A stretch of 64,000 bases of DNA, taken from NCBI GenBank assembly GCA_037045185.1, contig JBAOHQ010000001.1, positions 186,001-250,000 of the forward strand, in the 5' to 3' direction. Position 1 is the stretch's first letter. Every line of letters begins with the position of its first letter. The stretch comes from JAKOUY01 sp037045185 (lineage in GTDB: Bacteria; Actinomycetota; Acidimicrobiia; Acidimicrobiales; Ilumatobacteraceae). The position numbers were made by a program, and so were the translations under genes. The notes beneath the pieces are model-generated. The model saw nothing but the letters and a program-made list of their open reading frames with translations. It did not search any database and had not been told where the DNA came from. Positions 55,442 to 63,825 of this stretch are shown here, in pieces.

Positions 55442-56845
55442 ATGGAGCAGTTGAACTTCCTCGACCTGGCGATGATCTCGGCCGAGCGGCCACACGCCCC
55501 CTATCACTTGTGCATGGCGGGCATCTACGACCCGTCGACCAGCCCCGCGGGGGCGCCCGGGTACGAGGGCATCATGGCCAAGCTGGAAAGCCTGCTGCCG
55601 GAGGTGCCCGCGCTGCGGCGCAAGATCGTCAAGGTGCCCTGGAACCTCGACCGGCCGTACTGGGTGGACGACCCCGACTTCGATCTCGAGTTCCATGTCC
55701 GCCACCTGGCCCTACCCAAACCCGGGGACTGGCGGCAGTACCGCACGCAGGTGGCCCGGCTGAACTCCCGCCCGCTGGACATGAGCCGCCCGCCGTGGGA
55801 GTTCACCGTGATCGACGGGGTGGATGGAGTGGAGGGGTGCCCGCCGGGATGCTTCGCCACGGTGCTGAAGATCCACCATTGCGTGATCGACGGGGCCCTG
55901 GGCGTCCAGCTGTACAACGTGATCCACGACACGACAGCGGACGCTTCCCAGCCGCTCGGCGAGCGAACGTGGGCACCCGAGCCAATGCCGTCCGATGGCG
56001 AACTGCTGCGGCGCGCCGCGGTCAACGCGGTGACCAACCCGACCCGAGCGCTGCGCTCGGTGATGGGCAACCTCACCGCGATCGGGCGCGAGGTGGTGGA
56101 CTCCCGTCGGCAGCCCACCGCCAAGAACCACCCGGTGTGCCGGATCAGGTTCAACAACCGGGTCAGCCCGCACCGTACGTGGGAGGAAGCCCGCTGCTCG
56201 TTGGACGACCTGCGCCGGGTGAAGGCCAGGGTGCCCGGGGCGACGGTCAACGACGTGTGCATCAGCATCGTCGGCCAGGCGCTGGACGCCTACCTCACGG
56301 CGCTGGGGGAACCGCCCACCTGCCCGCTGGTCACCACGGTGCCCGTGTCGACCCGCGTCCCGGGGGACTCGACGACCAGCGGCAACCAGGTCAGCATGAT
56401 GACGGTGTCCATGCACACCGACATCACCGATCCACTGCAGCGCGTCGCTGCCATCCGGGCCGAGACCGCCACGAAGAAGGCGACCCAACACGGGGTCACC
56501 ATGCCCGTTCTGCGTGACGTGGCCCAGGCCCTCCCGGGCGCGCTGATCGGCACGGTGGTGCGCGGTCTGGCGCCGCTGATGGGCCGCGGCACGCCGCAGT
56601 TCAACACCACCGTCACCAACGTGCCGGGCCCGGCCACCGACCAGTACCTGATGGGCTGCAAGCTGGTGCGCAGTTCGGGGTGCCCGCCCGTGCAGGACGG
56701 CTCCGGGTTGTTCCATGCCGTGTCCAGCTTCGCCGGCGCGTTCCTGTTCGCCTTCAACGCCGACCGGGCGGCGATGCCCGACCCCGAGGTCTACCGGGCT
56801 CACCTGGATCGCTCCATCGCTGACCACGTCGCAGCGGCCTCATAA
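55442..56845 (+). CDS. Wax ester synthase / diacylglycerol acyltransferase (WS/DGAT)
   Basis: A 467-residue acyltransferase. The catalytic motif HHCVIDG is at residues 145-151 and PLDMSRPPWEF and NVPGP are further family marks. It transfers acyl groups from acyl-CoA to diacylglycerol or fatty alcohol for storage lipid. ATG 55442 (MEQLNFLDLAMISAE) is the normal family start; a GTG 30 bp upstream lies inside the palindromic repeat and is less likely. Confidence 0.92.
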   Translation: MEQLNFLDLAMISAERPHAPYHLCMAGIYDPSTSPAGAPGYEGIMAKLESLLPEVPALRRKIVKVPWNLDRPYWVDDPDFDLEFHVRHLALPKPGDWRQYRTQVARLNSRPLDMSRPPWEFTVIDGVDGVEGCPPGCFATVLKIHHCVIDGALGVQLYNVIHDTTADASQPLGERTWAPEPMPSDGELLRRAAVNAVTNPTRALRSVMGNLTAIGREVVDSRRQPTAKNHPVCRIRFNNRVSPHRTWEEARCSLDDLRRVKARVPGATVNDVCISIVGQALDAYLTALGEPPTCPLVTTVPVSTRVPGDSTTSGNQVSMMTVSMHTDITDPLQRVAAIRAETATKKATQHGVTMPVLRDVAQALPGALIGTVVRGLAPLMGRGTPQFNTTVTNVPGPATDQYLMGCKLVRSSGCPPVQDGSGLFHAVSSFAGAFLFAFNADRAAMPDPEVYRAHLDRSIADHVAAAS

Positions 56846-56890
56846 CGCTTCAACGACGACCGTCACGAATTCGTACTATGGTGTTCGGCC

Positions 56891-58516
56891 ATGGGGATCC
56901 CGTCCGGACCGTCCGCGTACGCCGACTCGTTTGCCCGAGACCACCTGCCCGATCCACTCGCCCAACCCCGGTACCTGTGGGACCACCCCGCGCTGCAGTA
57001 CGCGGACCGGCTCAACTGCGGCGCCGAACTGCTCGACGCCAACGTCGCCGCCGGTCACGGTGACCGCCCCTGCCTGCGCGACGGCGAGGGCCGAACCTGG
57101 ACGTACGCCGAGGTCCTCGATCGCGCCAACCGGGTGGCCAACGTGCTGATGTACGGGCACAACCTGCTGCCAGGCAACCGGGTGCTGATGCGCGGTCCGA
57201 ACAACCCGTGGCTGGCCGTGTGCTGGCTCGCCGTGCAGAAGGCCGGGCTCATCGCCGTGGTCACCATGCCGCTGCTGCGCGCCGGCGAGCTGCGCGCCAT
57301 CATCGACAAGGCTCACGTCAACCTGGCGCTGTGCGACACCCGCTTCCTCGACGACCTACATTCGGCCGCGCCCGACCTACCCACCCTGAGCTACGGCGAC
57401 GACAGTGACCTGTCCGAGGCGATGCGCCACGCCGCCCCCAGCTTCGTCAACTGCGACACCGCGGCCGACGACGTCTCGCTGATCGCCTTCACCTCCGGCA
57501 CCACCGGGCAACCGAAGGGGTGCGTGCACTTCCATCGTGACATCCTGGCCATCGCCGACACGTTCTCGGCCATGATCGTCAAGCCGTCGGCCGACGACGT
57601 CTTCGCCGGCAGCCCGCCGCTGGCGTTCACCTTCGGCCTCGGCGGCCTGCTGATCTTCCCGCTGCGCGCCGCGGCGTGCGCCCTGCTCCTCGAATCCGCA
57701 TCTCCGCCGTTGCTGCTGGCGGCCGTGGAGCGCCATGGTGTGACCATCACCTGGACCGCCCCGACGGCATATCGGGCGATGCTCGACGGTGTGGAGCGCA
57801 CCGACATCAGCACCCTGCGCAAGGGCGTTGCCGCCGGCGAGGCCCTTCCCCTGGCCACCCGGGTGGCCTGGCGGGAGGCGACCGGGGTGAACCTGATCGA
57901 CGGGCTGGGCGCCACCGAGATGCTGCACGTCTTCATCTCGGCGCCGCCCGACGAGGTGGTCGACGGCGCAGTCGGCCGCCCGCTGCCCGGGTACGAGGCG
58001 GCGATCCTGGACGAGGACGGCAACGAGCTGCCCCACGGCGAGGTGGGTCGGCTGGCGGTGCGCGGCCCGGTGGGCTGCCGGTACCTGGCCGACGCCCGCC
58101 AGCTCAACTACGTGCGCAACGGCTGGAACCTGCCGGGTGACTCGATGCGCCGGGACGCGGAGGGCAACTACTACTACGTCGCCCGGGCCGACGACATGAT
58201 CATCACCGCCGGGTACAACGTCGCCGGGCCCGAGGTGGAGGCCGCATTGCTCACCCACCCGGCCGTCGCGGAATGCGCCTGCGTCGCCGCGCCCGACGAC
58301 GAGCGCGGCCACATCGTCAAGGCCTACGTGGTGGTCAAGGACCCGACCCTCGCCGGTGACGCGCTCGCCCGCGAGCTGCAGGATCACGTCAAGGCCACGA
58401 TCGCGCCCTACAAGTACCCGCGGGCGATCGAGTACCGCAGCGAACTGCCCAAGACGAACACCGGCAAGCTGCAACGCTTCCGCTTGCGCCAGGACGCCGA
58501 AGGCGCCACTGGATGA
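56891..58516 (+). CDS. Aryl-CoA ligase (2-aminobenzoate/benzoate-CoA ligase type)
   Basis: A 541-residue adenylate-forming ligase. The AMP-binding P-loop FTSGTTGQPKG is at residues 200-210; the adenylation motif is near GLGATEMLHVF and the catalytic Lys is in LPKTNTGKLQR. The N-terminal PSAYADSFARDHLPDP and YADRLNCGAELLD resemble 2-aminobenzoate-CoA ligases. It would activate an aromatic or related acid with ATP and CoA. It is first in a five-gene operon and overlaps the next gene by ATGA. Confidence 0.85.
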   Translation: MGIPSGPSAYADSFARDHLPDPLAQPRYLWDHPALQYADRLNCGAELLDANVAAGHGDRPCLRDGEGRTWTYAEVLDRANRVANVLMYGHNLLPGNRVLMRGPNNPWLAVCWLAVQKAGLIAVVTMPLLRAGELRAIIDKAHVNLALCDTRFLDDLHSAAPDLPTLSYGDDSDLSEAMRHAAPSFVNCDTAADDVSLIAFTSGTTGQPKGCVHFHRDILAIADTFSAMIVKPSADDVFAGSPPLAFTFGLGGLLIFPLRAAACALLLESASPPLLLAAVERHGVTITWTAPTAYRAMLDGVERTDISTLRKGVAAGEALPLATRVAWREATGVNLIDGLGATEMLHVFISAPPDEVVDGAVGRPLPGYEAAILDEDGNELPHGEVGRLAVRGPVGCRYLADARQLNYVRNGWNLPGDSMRRDAEGNYYYVARADDMIITAGYNVAGPEVEAALLTHPAVAECACVAAPDDERGHIVKAYVVVKDPTLAGDALARELQDHVKATIAPYKYPRAIEYRSELPKTNTGKLQRFRLRQDAEGATG

Positions 58517-59928
58517 GCGATCTTCTGACCACCCCGCTGGGCGTCGGCCCGGTCACCATCGCCAATCGCTTCGCCGTGCCGGCCATGGTGACCCGCCTGT
58601 CCGGTGACGACGGCTTCGTCAACGACGACATCGTCGAGCGCTACCGGCGCTTCGCCGAGGGAGGGGCCGGGCTCGTCGTCGTCGAGGCGTCGAGCGTTCA
58701 CGGCGGGCGCAGCGGCCCGCTGCTGAAGGTGAGCGACGACGAGTTCGTCCCAGGGCTGGCCCGGGTGGCCGAAGCCGTCCATCAGGCCGGGCCAGCCAAG
58801 GTGATGCTGCAGATCATCCACTTCCTGAAGGTCGCCCGCAACGGTTGGCGCCAAACCATTGCGGACCTGTCGATCGAGGACCTGGAGGCGCTGCCGGCGC
58901 TGTTCGCCGCTGCCGCCCAGCGCGCCGAGGCTGCAGGCTTCGACGGGGTCGAGGTGCACATGGCCCACGCCTACACGCTGTCGTCGATGCTCTCGCGCAT
59001 GAACCGGCGCAACGACATCTACGGGCGCTCACTGGAGAACCGGATGCGCCTGCCGACGATGGTGTTCGAAGCGGTGCGGGCGGCGGTGTCGTCGAGGTTC
59101 GCCGTGGGCCTGCGGTTCGACGCCGAGGAGTGCATCCGCCACGGCTACTCCGTCGGGGAGTCGGCGCAGTTCGCCGTGCGCTTCGCCGGCCTCGGCGCGG
59201 CGTACATCTCGCTGTCGGCGGGCGGCAAGTTCGAAGACGCCCAGCACCGCGCCGGCAAGCCGCTGTACCCGTACACCGGGTATAGCGGGGACCGGTGCAT
59301 GCCGGGCGACACCTATCCCGACGCGGCCAACCTGTGGATGGCAGAGGCCGTGCGCGCCGAACTGCGCAGGCGCGGCCACACCACGCCGGTGCTCGGCGCT
59401 GGCAAGATCGGCACGCCGGCGCTGGCCGAGGAGGTCCTCCGCCGGGGCAAGTGCGACATCGTGGGCATGGCCCGGGCCCTGCTCGCCGACCCGTTCATGC
59501 CGGCCAAGCACGGCGCAGGCCGCGGTGACGAGATCGTCCGCTGCATCTACTGCAACGTGTGCAAGAGCCTCGACGAGAACTTCAAGACGGTGGTCTGCTA
59601 CCTGTGGCCGCGTGGCTCGACTCACGCGCCGCGGCCCGGCGAGCAGGCGCTCGCCGAGGTCAGCTGGCCGGCCGGGACCATGCCGACGGTGGTGACGGAA
59701 CCCGGTGCGGTCCGGCTGCGCTGGACACGGCCGGACGGGCCGGTGGCCGGGTACGACATCCTGCGCAGCGAGGACGACGGACCGTTCGAGCGCCTGCTGG
59801 CCTGCACCCGCGAGGCCCAACTCGATGACCTCGTCGTGGCCGGACGGGCCTACCGTTACCGTGTGGTCCCGTATGACGCCGCCGGCCGGCGGGGAACACC
59901 GTCGGACGTGGTCGATGCCAGCATCTGA
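58513..59928 (+). CDS. Old Yellow Enzyme / dienoyl-CoA-reductase-type FMN enzyme with a C-terminal Fn3-like domain
   Basis: A 471-residue protein. Residues 1-360 form the FMN TIM barrel (LTTPLGVGPVTIANRFAVPAM, GFDGVEVHMAHAYTLSSMLS, ENRMRLP, GMARALLADP). A cysteine cluster C-x2-C-x2-C-x11-C (RCIYCNVCKS) probably binds a 4Fe-4S centre; the usual spacing in 2,4-dienoyl-CoA reductase is C-x2-C-x3-C. Residues 385-471 look like a fibronectin type III domain (GAVRLRWTRPDGPVAGYDIL, AYRYRVVPYDAAGRRGTPSD), unusual in this family. It would reduce an activated C=C bond of a CoA ester made by the ligase. Confidence 0.85.
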   Translation: MSDLLTTPLGVGPVTIANRFAVPAMVTRLSGDDGFVNDDIVERYRRFAEGGAGLVVVEASSVHGGRSGPLLKVSDDEFVPGLARVAEAVHQAGPAKVMLQIIHFLKVARNGWRQTIADLSIEDLEALPALFAAAAQRAEAAGFDGVEVHMAHAYTLSSMLSRMNRRNDIYGRSLENRMRLPTMVFEAVRAAVSSRFAVGLRFDAEECIRHGYSVGESAQFAVRFAGLGAAYISLSAGGKFEDAQHRAGKPLYPYTGYSGDRCMPGDTYPDAANLWMAEAVRAELRRRGHTTPVLGAGKIGTPALAEEVLRRGKCDIVGMARALLADPFMPAKHGAGRGDEIVRCIYCNVCKSLDENFKTVVCYLWPRGSTHAPRPGEQALAEVSWPAGTMPTVVTEPGAVRLRWTRPDGPVAGYDILRSEDDGPFERLLACTREAQLDDLVVAGRAYRYRVVPYDAAGRRGTPSDVVDASI

Positions 59929-60652
59929 GCGACTGGTGCTGGTCACCGGCGGGGCCAAGGGCATCGGGCTGGCCTGCGCCCGCTCCCTGGCCGGGCAGGG
60001 CCACCGGGTGGTGGTCACCGGCCGCGACGAGGCGGCGCTGGCCGCGTCCGGGTTCACCTTCGTCGTTGCCGACGTGACCGACGAGGCGGCCGTGTCCGCC
60101 GCCTGCGACGGCATCGGACCGGTCGACATCCTGGTCAACAACGCCGGAATCGCCGAGTCGGCCCCGCTGCACCGCACGTCCCTGGAGCAGTGGAACCACC
60201 ACCTGGCCGTCAACGCCACCGGGCCGTTCCTGTGGAGCAAGGCGCTGGTTCCCGGCATGCGCCAGCGCGGCTGGGGCCGGGTGGTCACCGTCGCCTCGAT
60301 CGCCAGCCATCTCGGCGCCCCCTACATCGCCGCCTACGTGGCGTCCAAGCACGCCGTGCTGGGCCTGATGCGGTCCGTTGCCGCCGAGGTGGCCGGTTCG
60401 GGGGTCACGGCCAACAGCGTCTGCCCGGCCTACGTGCGCACGGAGATGACCGAGCGGACGATCGCCAACATCGTCGCCCGTACCGGGCGCAGCGCCGCGG
60501 AGGCCGAGCGATCGCTGACCGAGCAGTCCTCGCTCGGGCGATTGATCGAGCCTGAGGAGGTGGCGGCGTGCGTCGCCTACCTGTGCAGCGATGCCGCCGG
60601 CGCGGTCAACGGGCAATCGGTGATACTCGACGGAGGGACCATCCAGCAGTGA
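59915..60652 (+). CDS. Short-chain dehydrogenase/reductase
   Basis: A 245-residue SDR from ATG 59915. The cofactor motif TGGAKGIG is at residues 11-18, followed by NNAG, the catalytic Ser in TVASIASH and the YVASK motif. VCPAYVRTEMTE and ILDGG near the end are typical of 3-hydroxyacyl-CoA dehydrogenase or ketoreductase types. It overlaps the preceding gene by 14 bp, so co-translation is likely. It could oxidise or reduce a ring hydroxyl/ketone of the CoA ester. Confidence 0.88.
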   Translation: MPASERLVLVTGGAKGIGLACARSLAGQGHRVVVTGRDEAALAASGFTFVVADVTDEAAVSAACDGIGPVDILVNNAGIAESAPLHRTSLEQWNHHLAVNATGPFLWSKALVPGMRQRGWGRVVTVASIASHLGAPYIAAYVASKHAVLGLMRSVAAEVAGSGVTANSVCPAYVRTEMTERTIANIVARTGRSAAEAERSLTEQSSLGRLIEPEEVAACVAYLCSDAAGAVNGQSVILDGGTIQQ

Positions 60653-60662
60653 GCCAGCACCC

Positions 60663-61499
60663 ATGAAACCGACCATCCCATTCCGGGCCTCGGCCCCCTT
60701 CACGGAGTCCTGGCAGCACTTCGACGTCGCCGTGGACCGGCGAGTGATGACGATCACCCTGAACCGTCCGGACAAGCTCAACGCCATCACCTTCGACGCC
60801 TACGCGGACCTGCGTGACCTGTTCCGCGAAGTTCCGCATCAGGACGTGTGCGACGCCATCGTGCTCACCGGATCCGGGCGCAGCTTCTGCTCGGGCGGCG
60901 ACGTCAACGAGATCATCGGCGAACTGCTGGCGATGGACCCGCGCGAGCTCCTCGAGTTCACGCGGATGACCGGCACCGTCGTCCAGCACATGCGCGAGTG
61001 CCCGATCCCGATCGTCGCCGCGGTCAACGGCACCGCCGCGGGCGCCGGTGCGGTGCTGGCGATGGCATCCGACTTCCGGGTGGTCAGTACGGCCACCAAG
61101 TTCCGGTTCCTGTTCACCAACGTCGGGCTCTCCGGCGGTGACATGGGGACCTGCTACCTGCTGCCGCGCCTGGTGGGTCTCGGTCGGGCGACGGAGATCC
61201 TGATGTTCGGTGACGCGGTCTCCGGTCCCGATGCGCTGGCGATCGGCCTGGCCGCGCGCTGCGTGGATCCCGCCGACCTGCTGGACACCGCCCAGGCCAT
61301 CGCCCGCAGATTGGCCGACGGGCCGACCTTCGCCTACCAGACCACCAAGATGTTGCTGACCCGGGAGGCCGACATGAGCCTCCACGGGGCCCTCGAACTG
61401 GAGGCGATGACCCAGGCCCACCTGATGCAGACCAGGGACCATGCCGAGTTCCACCGCTCGTTCAACGCCGGCGAGCAGCCGAACTGGGCGGGACGCTGA
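60663..61499 (+). CDS. Enoyl-CoA hydratase/isomerase family protein (crotonase)
   Basis: A 278-residue crotonase. The substrate and oxyanion sites are in MTITLNRPDKLNAI and GRSFCSGGDVNEII, followed by PIVAAVNGTAAGAGAVLAMASD. The position of the second catalytic Glu is GLSGGDMGTCYLLPRL, with Asp rather than the hydratase Glu, so the reaction may be hydrolysis, isomerisation or ring opening instead of simple hydration. Its stop overlaps the RidA start (TGATG). Confidence 0.88.
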   Translation: MKPTIPFRASAPFTESWQHFDVAVDRRVMTITLNRPDKLNAITFDAYADLRDLFREVPHQDVCDAIVLTGSGRSFCSGGDVNEIIGELLAMDPRELLEFTRMTGTVVQHMRECPIPIVAAVNGTAAGAGAVLAMASDFRVVSTATKFRFLFTNVGLSGGDMGTCYLLPRLVGLGRATEILMFGDAVSGPDALAIGLAARCVDPADLLDTAQAIARRLADGPTFAYQTTKMLLTREADMSLHGALELEAMTQAHLMQTRDHAEFHRSFNAGEQPNWAGR

Positions 61500-61903
61500 T
61501 GACCGGGCACCAGATGTTCAACCCCGAGCACATGGCGCCCGCGCCCGGGTTCAGCCACGCCGTGCTGGCCGCGCCGGGCCGCACCGTGTACCTGGCCGGG
61601 CAGGTGGCGATGAACGGCGCCGGCGAGATGGTGGGCGACACCTTCGCCGAGCAGTTCGAGGTTGCCCTGCGCAACGTCGTCGACGCGCTCGCCGCCGCCG
61701 GTGGGTCGCCCACCGACCTGGTGTCGTTGGTGATGTACGCCACCGATGTGCCCGCCTACCGGGCCTCGCTGAACGACGTCGGCGCCGCGTACCGCCGCGT
61801 GGTCGGCCGTCACTTCCCCGCCATGGCCCTCGTCGGCGTCACCGAACTGGTCGAACCCAGCGCCATGATCGAGATCGTCGCCACCGCGGTGATCGCCTCG
61901 TAG
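61499..61903 (+). CDS. RidA/YjgF family protein without the archetypal arginine
   Basis: A 134-residue protein. TVYLAGQVAMNGAGEMVG, FEVALRNVVDALAAAGGSPTDLVSLVMYATDV and the closing LVEPSAMIEIVATAVI define the family. True RidA imine deaminases have an arginine in PSRxxV just before the last strand; here it reads FPAMALVGVTELVEP, so that residue is missing, as in other Rid subgroups. It may bind or hydrolyse an enamine/imine or enol intermediate of the operon's pathway. Last gene of the operon, followed by the family 3 repeat. Confidence 0.85.
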   Translation: MTGHQMFNPEHMAPAPGFSHAVLAAPGRTVYLAGQVAMNGAGEMVGDTFAEQFEVALRNVVDALAAAGGSPTDLVSLVMYATDVPAYRASLNDVGAAYRRVVGRHFPAMALVGVTELVEPSAMIEIVATAVIAS

Positions 61904-61907
61904 CCCC

Positions 61908-61952
61908 TTTGTTCACTCACCATCCCGCGTGACTGGAGATCAGGGGAACAAA
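61908..61952. repeat. 45-bp palindromic repeat, family 3, copy E
   Basis: Arms TTTGTTCAC and GGGAACAAA (one mismatch) around a centre with ATCCCGCG and GACTGGAGATCAG. It starts 4 bp after the RidA stop. Its right half encodes the last residues (RLFP) and stop codon of the convergent LivM gene. Confidence 0.88.
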
Positions 61953-62947
61953 CGGAACTCGCGGCCGGCGGTGAGGCCGGCGGGGCGAACCAGCAGCGTG
62001 ACCACCATCAGCGTGGCGAGGACGATGTTGCTCGTGCTGGAGGGGAACGTCAGGTCCCAGCCGAACCACGAGACCCCGTTCTCGCCCTCCACCAGGACCG
62101 TGTTGACGAGGCTGACGACCAGGCCACCCAGCACCGCGCCCCACAAGCTGTGCATGCCGCCCACCACCAGCATCGCCAGCACCAAGAAGGTGAGGCCGAG
62201 GTACACCTGATCGGTGTTCACACTGCCGAGCAGGTGAACATAGACGGCGCCGGCGAAGCCCGACAGCGCACCGCTCAGGGTGAAGGCAACCAGCCGCTCA
62301 CGGTAGATCCGAATCCCGATCGAGCGTGCCGCTGGCGGATCCTCCCGGGTGGCGCGCAAGCGGCGACCGGAACGACTCCGCTGATACAGCCAGGCCACCG
62401 TGATGCAGGCGATCAACGACCAGGCGGCCTGGGCGAGCCCCGTCGTCTCCTCCACGGACGGGATGGCCTTGGCGCCCGGTCCGATCCGGTTCCAGTTGCG
62501 CAGGACGTTGCGGGTGATCCCGAGCACGGCGAAGGTGGCGATCCCCGCCGCCAGGCCGCTGAGTCGCACCACGGGGATACCGGCCACGAAGGCCACGATC
62601 GCGCCCAGCACCGTGCCCAGCACGAGAGTCCAGGCGTTCCCCAGGTGATGGTCACGGAGCAGTGGGAACAGGCTCTTGAACACCGATCGCTTCTGCAGCA
62701 GGGGAAGGCTGAACATCCCGGCGGCGAACGCCCCGACGGCGACGAAGCTGGCGTGGCCGAAGCTGATCACCCCGGAGTTGCCGGTGAAGACGTACACGGC
62801 GACCACCATCGCCGTCATCACGAAGGCGTCGTGGAACTTGAGTTGCACACCTTGGCCGAACCAGGTCGAGGCCCAGGCGGTGAGCAGGACGACGGCGACA
62901 GGGCCGAGCAACGTCTGCGCCTCCACGGACCAGCGGCGGTCGTTCAT
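61940..62947 (-). CDS. Branched-chain-amino-acid-type ABC permease (LivM)
   Basis: A 335-residue permease with about nine membrane segments. FTGNSGVISFGHASFVAVGAF and RATREDPPAARSIGIRIYRERLVAFTLSGALSGFAGA are the family hallmarks. Liv-type systems carry branched amino acids but also aromatic acids and amides, so the adjacent aryl-CoA operon is a reasonable clue to substrate (inference). The stop codon is inside the family 3 repeat. Confidence 0.9.
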   Translation of the reverse strand: MNDRRWSVEAQTLLGPVAVVLLTAWASTWFGQGVQLKFHDAFVMTAMVVAVYVFTGNSGVISFGHASFVAVGAFAAGMFSLPLLQKRSVFKSLFPLLRDHHLGNAWTLVLGTVLGAIVAFVAGIPVVRLSGLAAGIATFAVLGITRNVLRNWNRIGPGAKAIPSVEETTGLAQAAWSLIACITVAWLYQRSRSGRRLRATREDPPAARSIGIRIYRERLVAFTLSGALSGFAGAVYVHLLGSVNTDQVYLGLTFLVLAMLVVGGMHSLWGAVLGGLVVSLVNTVLVEGENGVSWFGWDLTFPSSTSNIVLATLMVVTLLVRPAGLTAGREFRLFP

Positions 62948-63825
62948 ACCCTGCTCGTTTGCCGGGCGCGTTGGAACAGACCCTGCGGCCGAACCAGCAG
63001 GACCAGGATGACCAGGACGTACATCGCCGAGTCGAGGAACACTCGCTGGCCCGTCGGCAACAGGCTGAACACCATCGAGTTGGCGAAGCCAACAGCGAAC
63101 CCTCCGAAGGTGGCCGGGGCCAAGCGCTCCATCCCACCGACCACCACCCCAATCAGGGCCAGGACACCGATCTGTACGCCGAAGTCAGGGGTCACGGTGG
63201 GGCGCTGCGGGGCGAACAGCAGCAGCGCCACCGCAGCCAGCACACCGGCGATCACGAAGGCCGCGACGATCACCCTGCTCGTGCGGACGCCCAGCGCCTG
63301 AGCGATGCGTTGGTCGGTGGCCACGGCACGCATGTGCAGACCGAGTTCGGTGTGATTGAGAAACACGTTCACCGCTGCCAGCAGCAGTCCGCCGACGGCG
63401 ATCGACACGACGGTGACCCAGCGGATCCGCACGTCGCCGATGGTGAACGCCTTGGCCAGGTCTTCGAAGATGTTCATCGCCTTACCCTGCGAGGTCCACT
63501 TCTTTTGGGCGATGCTGCGCAGCAGGAAGCTGACCCCGAAGGTGACCACCAGCATCGTGGCAGGCGAGGCGTCGCGTAGCCAGCGGAACACGGCCCGCTC
63601 GAGGAGCACCGACAGGGCGGTCACCACCGCGACGACGGCGACCACTCGCCACGGCCACGCCCACTGGTGGGTGGCGAACAGGGTGTATCCGCCGGCCATC
63701 AACAACTCGCCGTGGGCCAGGTTGACCAGGCGCATCACCCCGAAGATCAACCCGATCCCCAACGCCACGAGAGCGAACAACGAACCTTGAGCCACGGCGT
63801 CAACGAGGTACTGGACGTAGATCAC
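62944..63825 (-). CDS. Branched-chain-amino-acid-type ABC permease (LivH)
   Basis: A 293-residue permease from GTG 63825. LVDAVAQGSLFALVALGIGLIFGVMRLVNLAHGELLMAGGY at the N-terminus is diagnostic of LivH. It pairs with LivM; the two overlap by ATGA and the start overlaps the ATPase stop (GTGA). Confidence 0.93.
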   Translation of the reverse strand: MIYVQYLVDAVAQGSLFALVALGIGLIFGVMRLVNLAHGELLMAGGYTLFATHQWAWPWRVVAVVAVVTALSVLLERAVFRWLRDASPATMLVVTFGVSFLLRSIAQKKWTSQGKAMNIFEDLAKAFTIGDVRIRWVTVVSIAVGGLLLAAVNVFLNHTELGLHMRAVATDQRIAQALGVRTSRVIVAAFVIAGVLAAVALLLFAPQRPTVTPDFGVQIGVLALIGVVVGGMERLAPATFGGFAVGFANSMVFSLLPTGQRVFLDSAMYVLVILVLLVRPQGLFQRARQTSRV

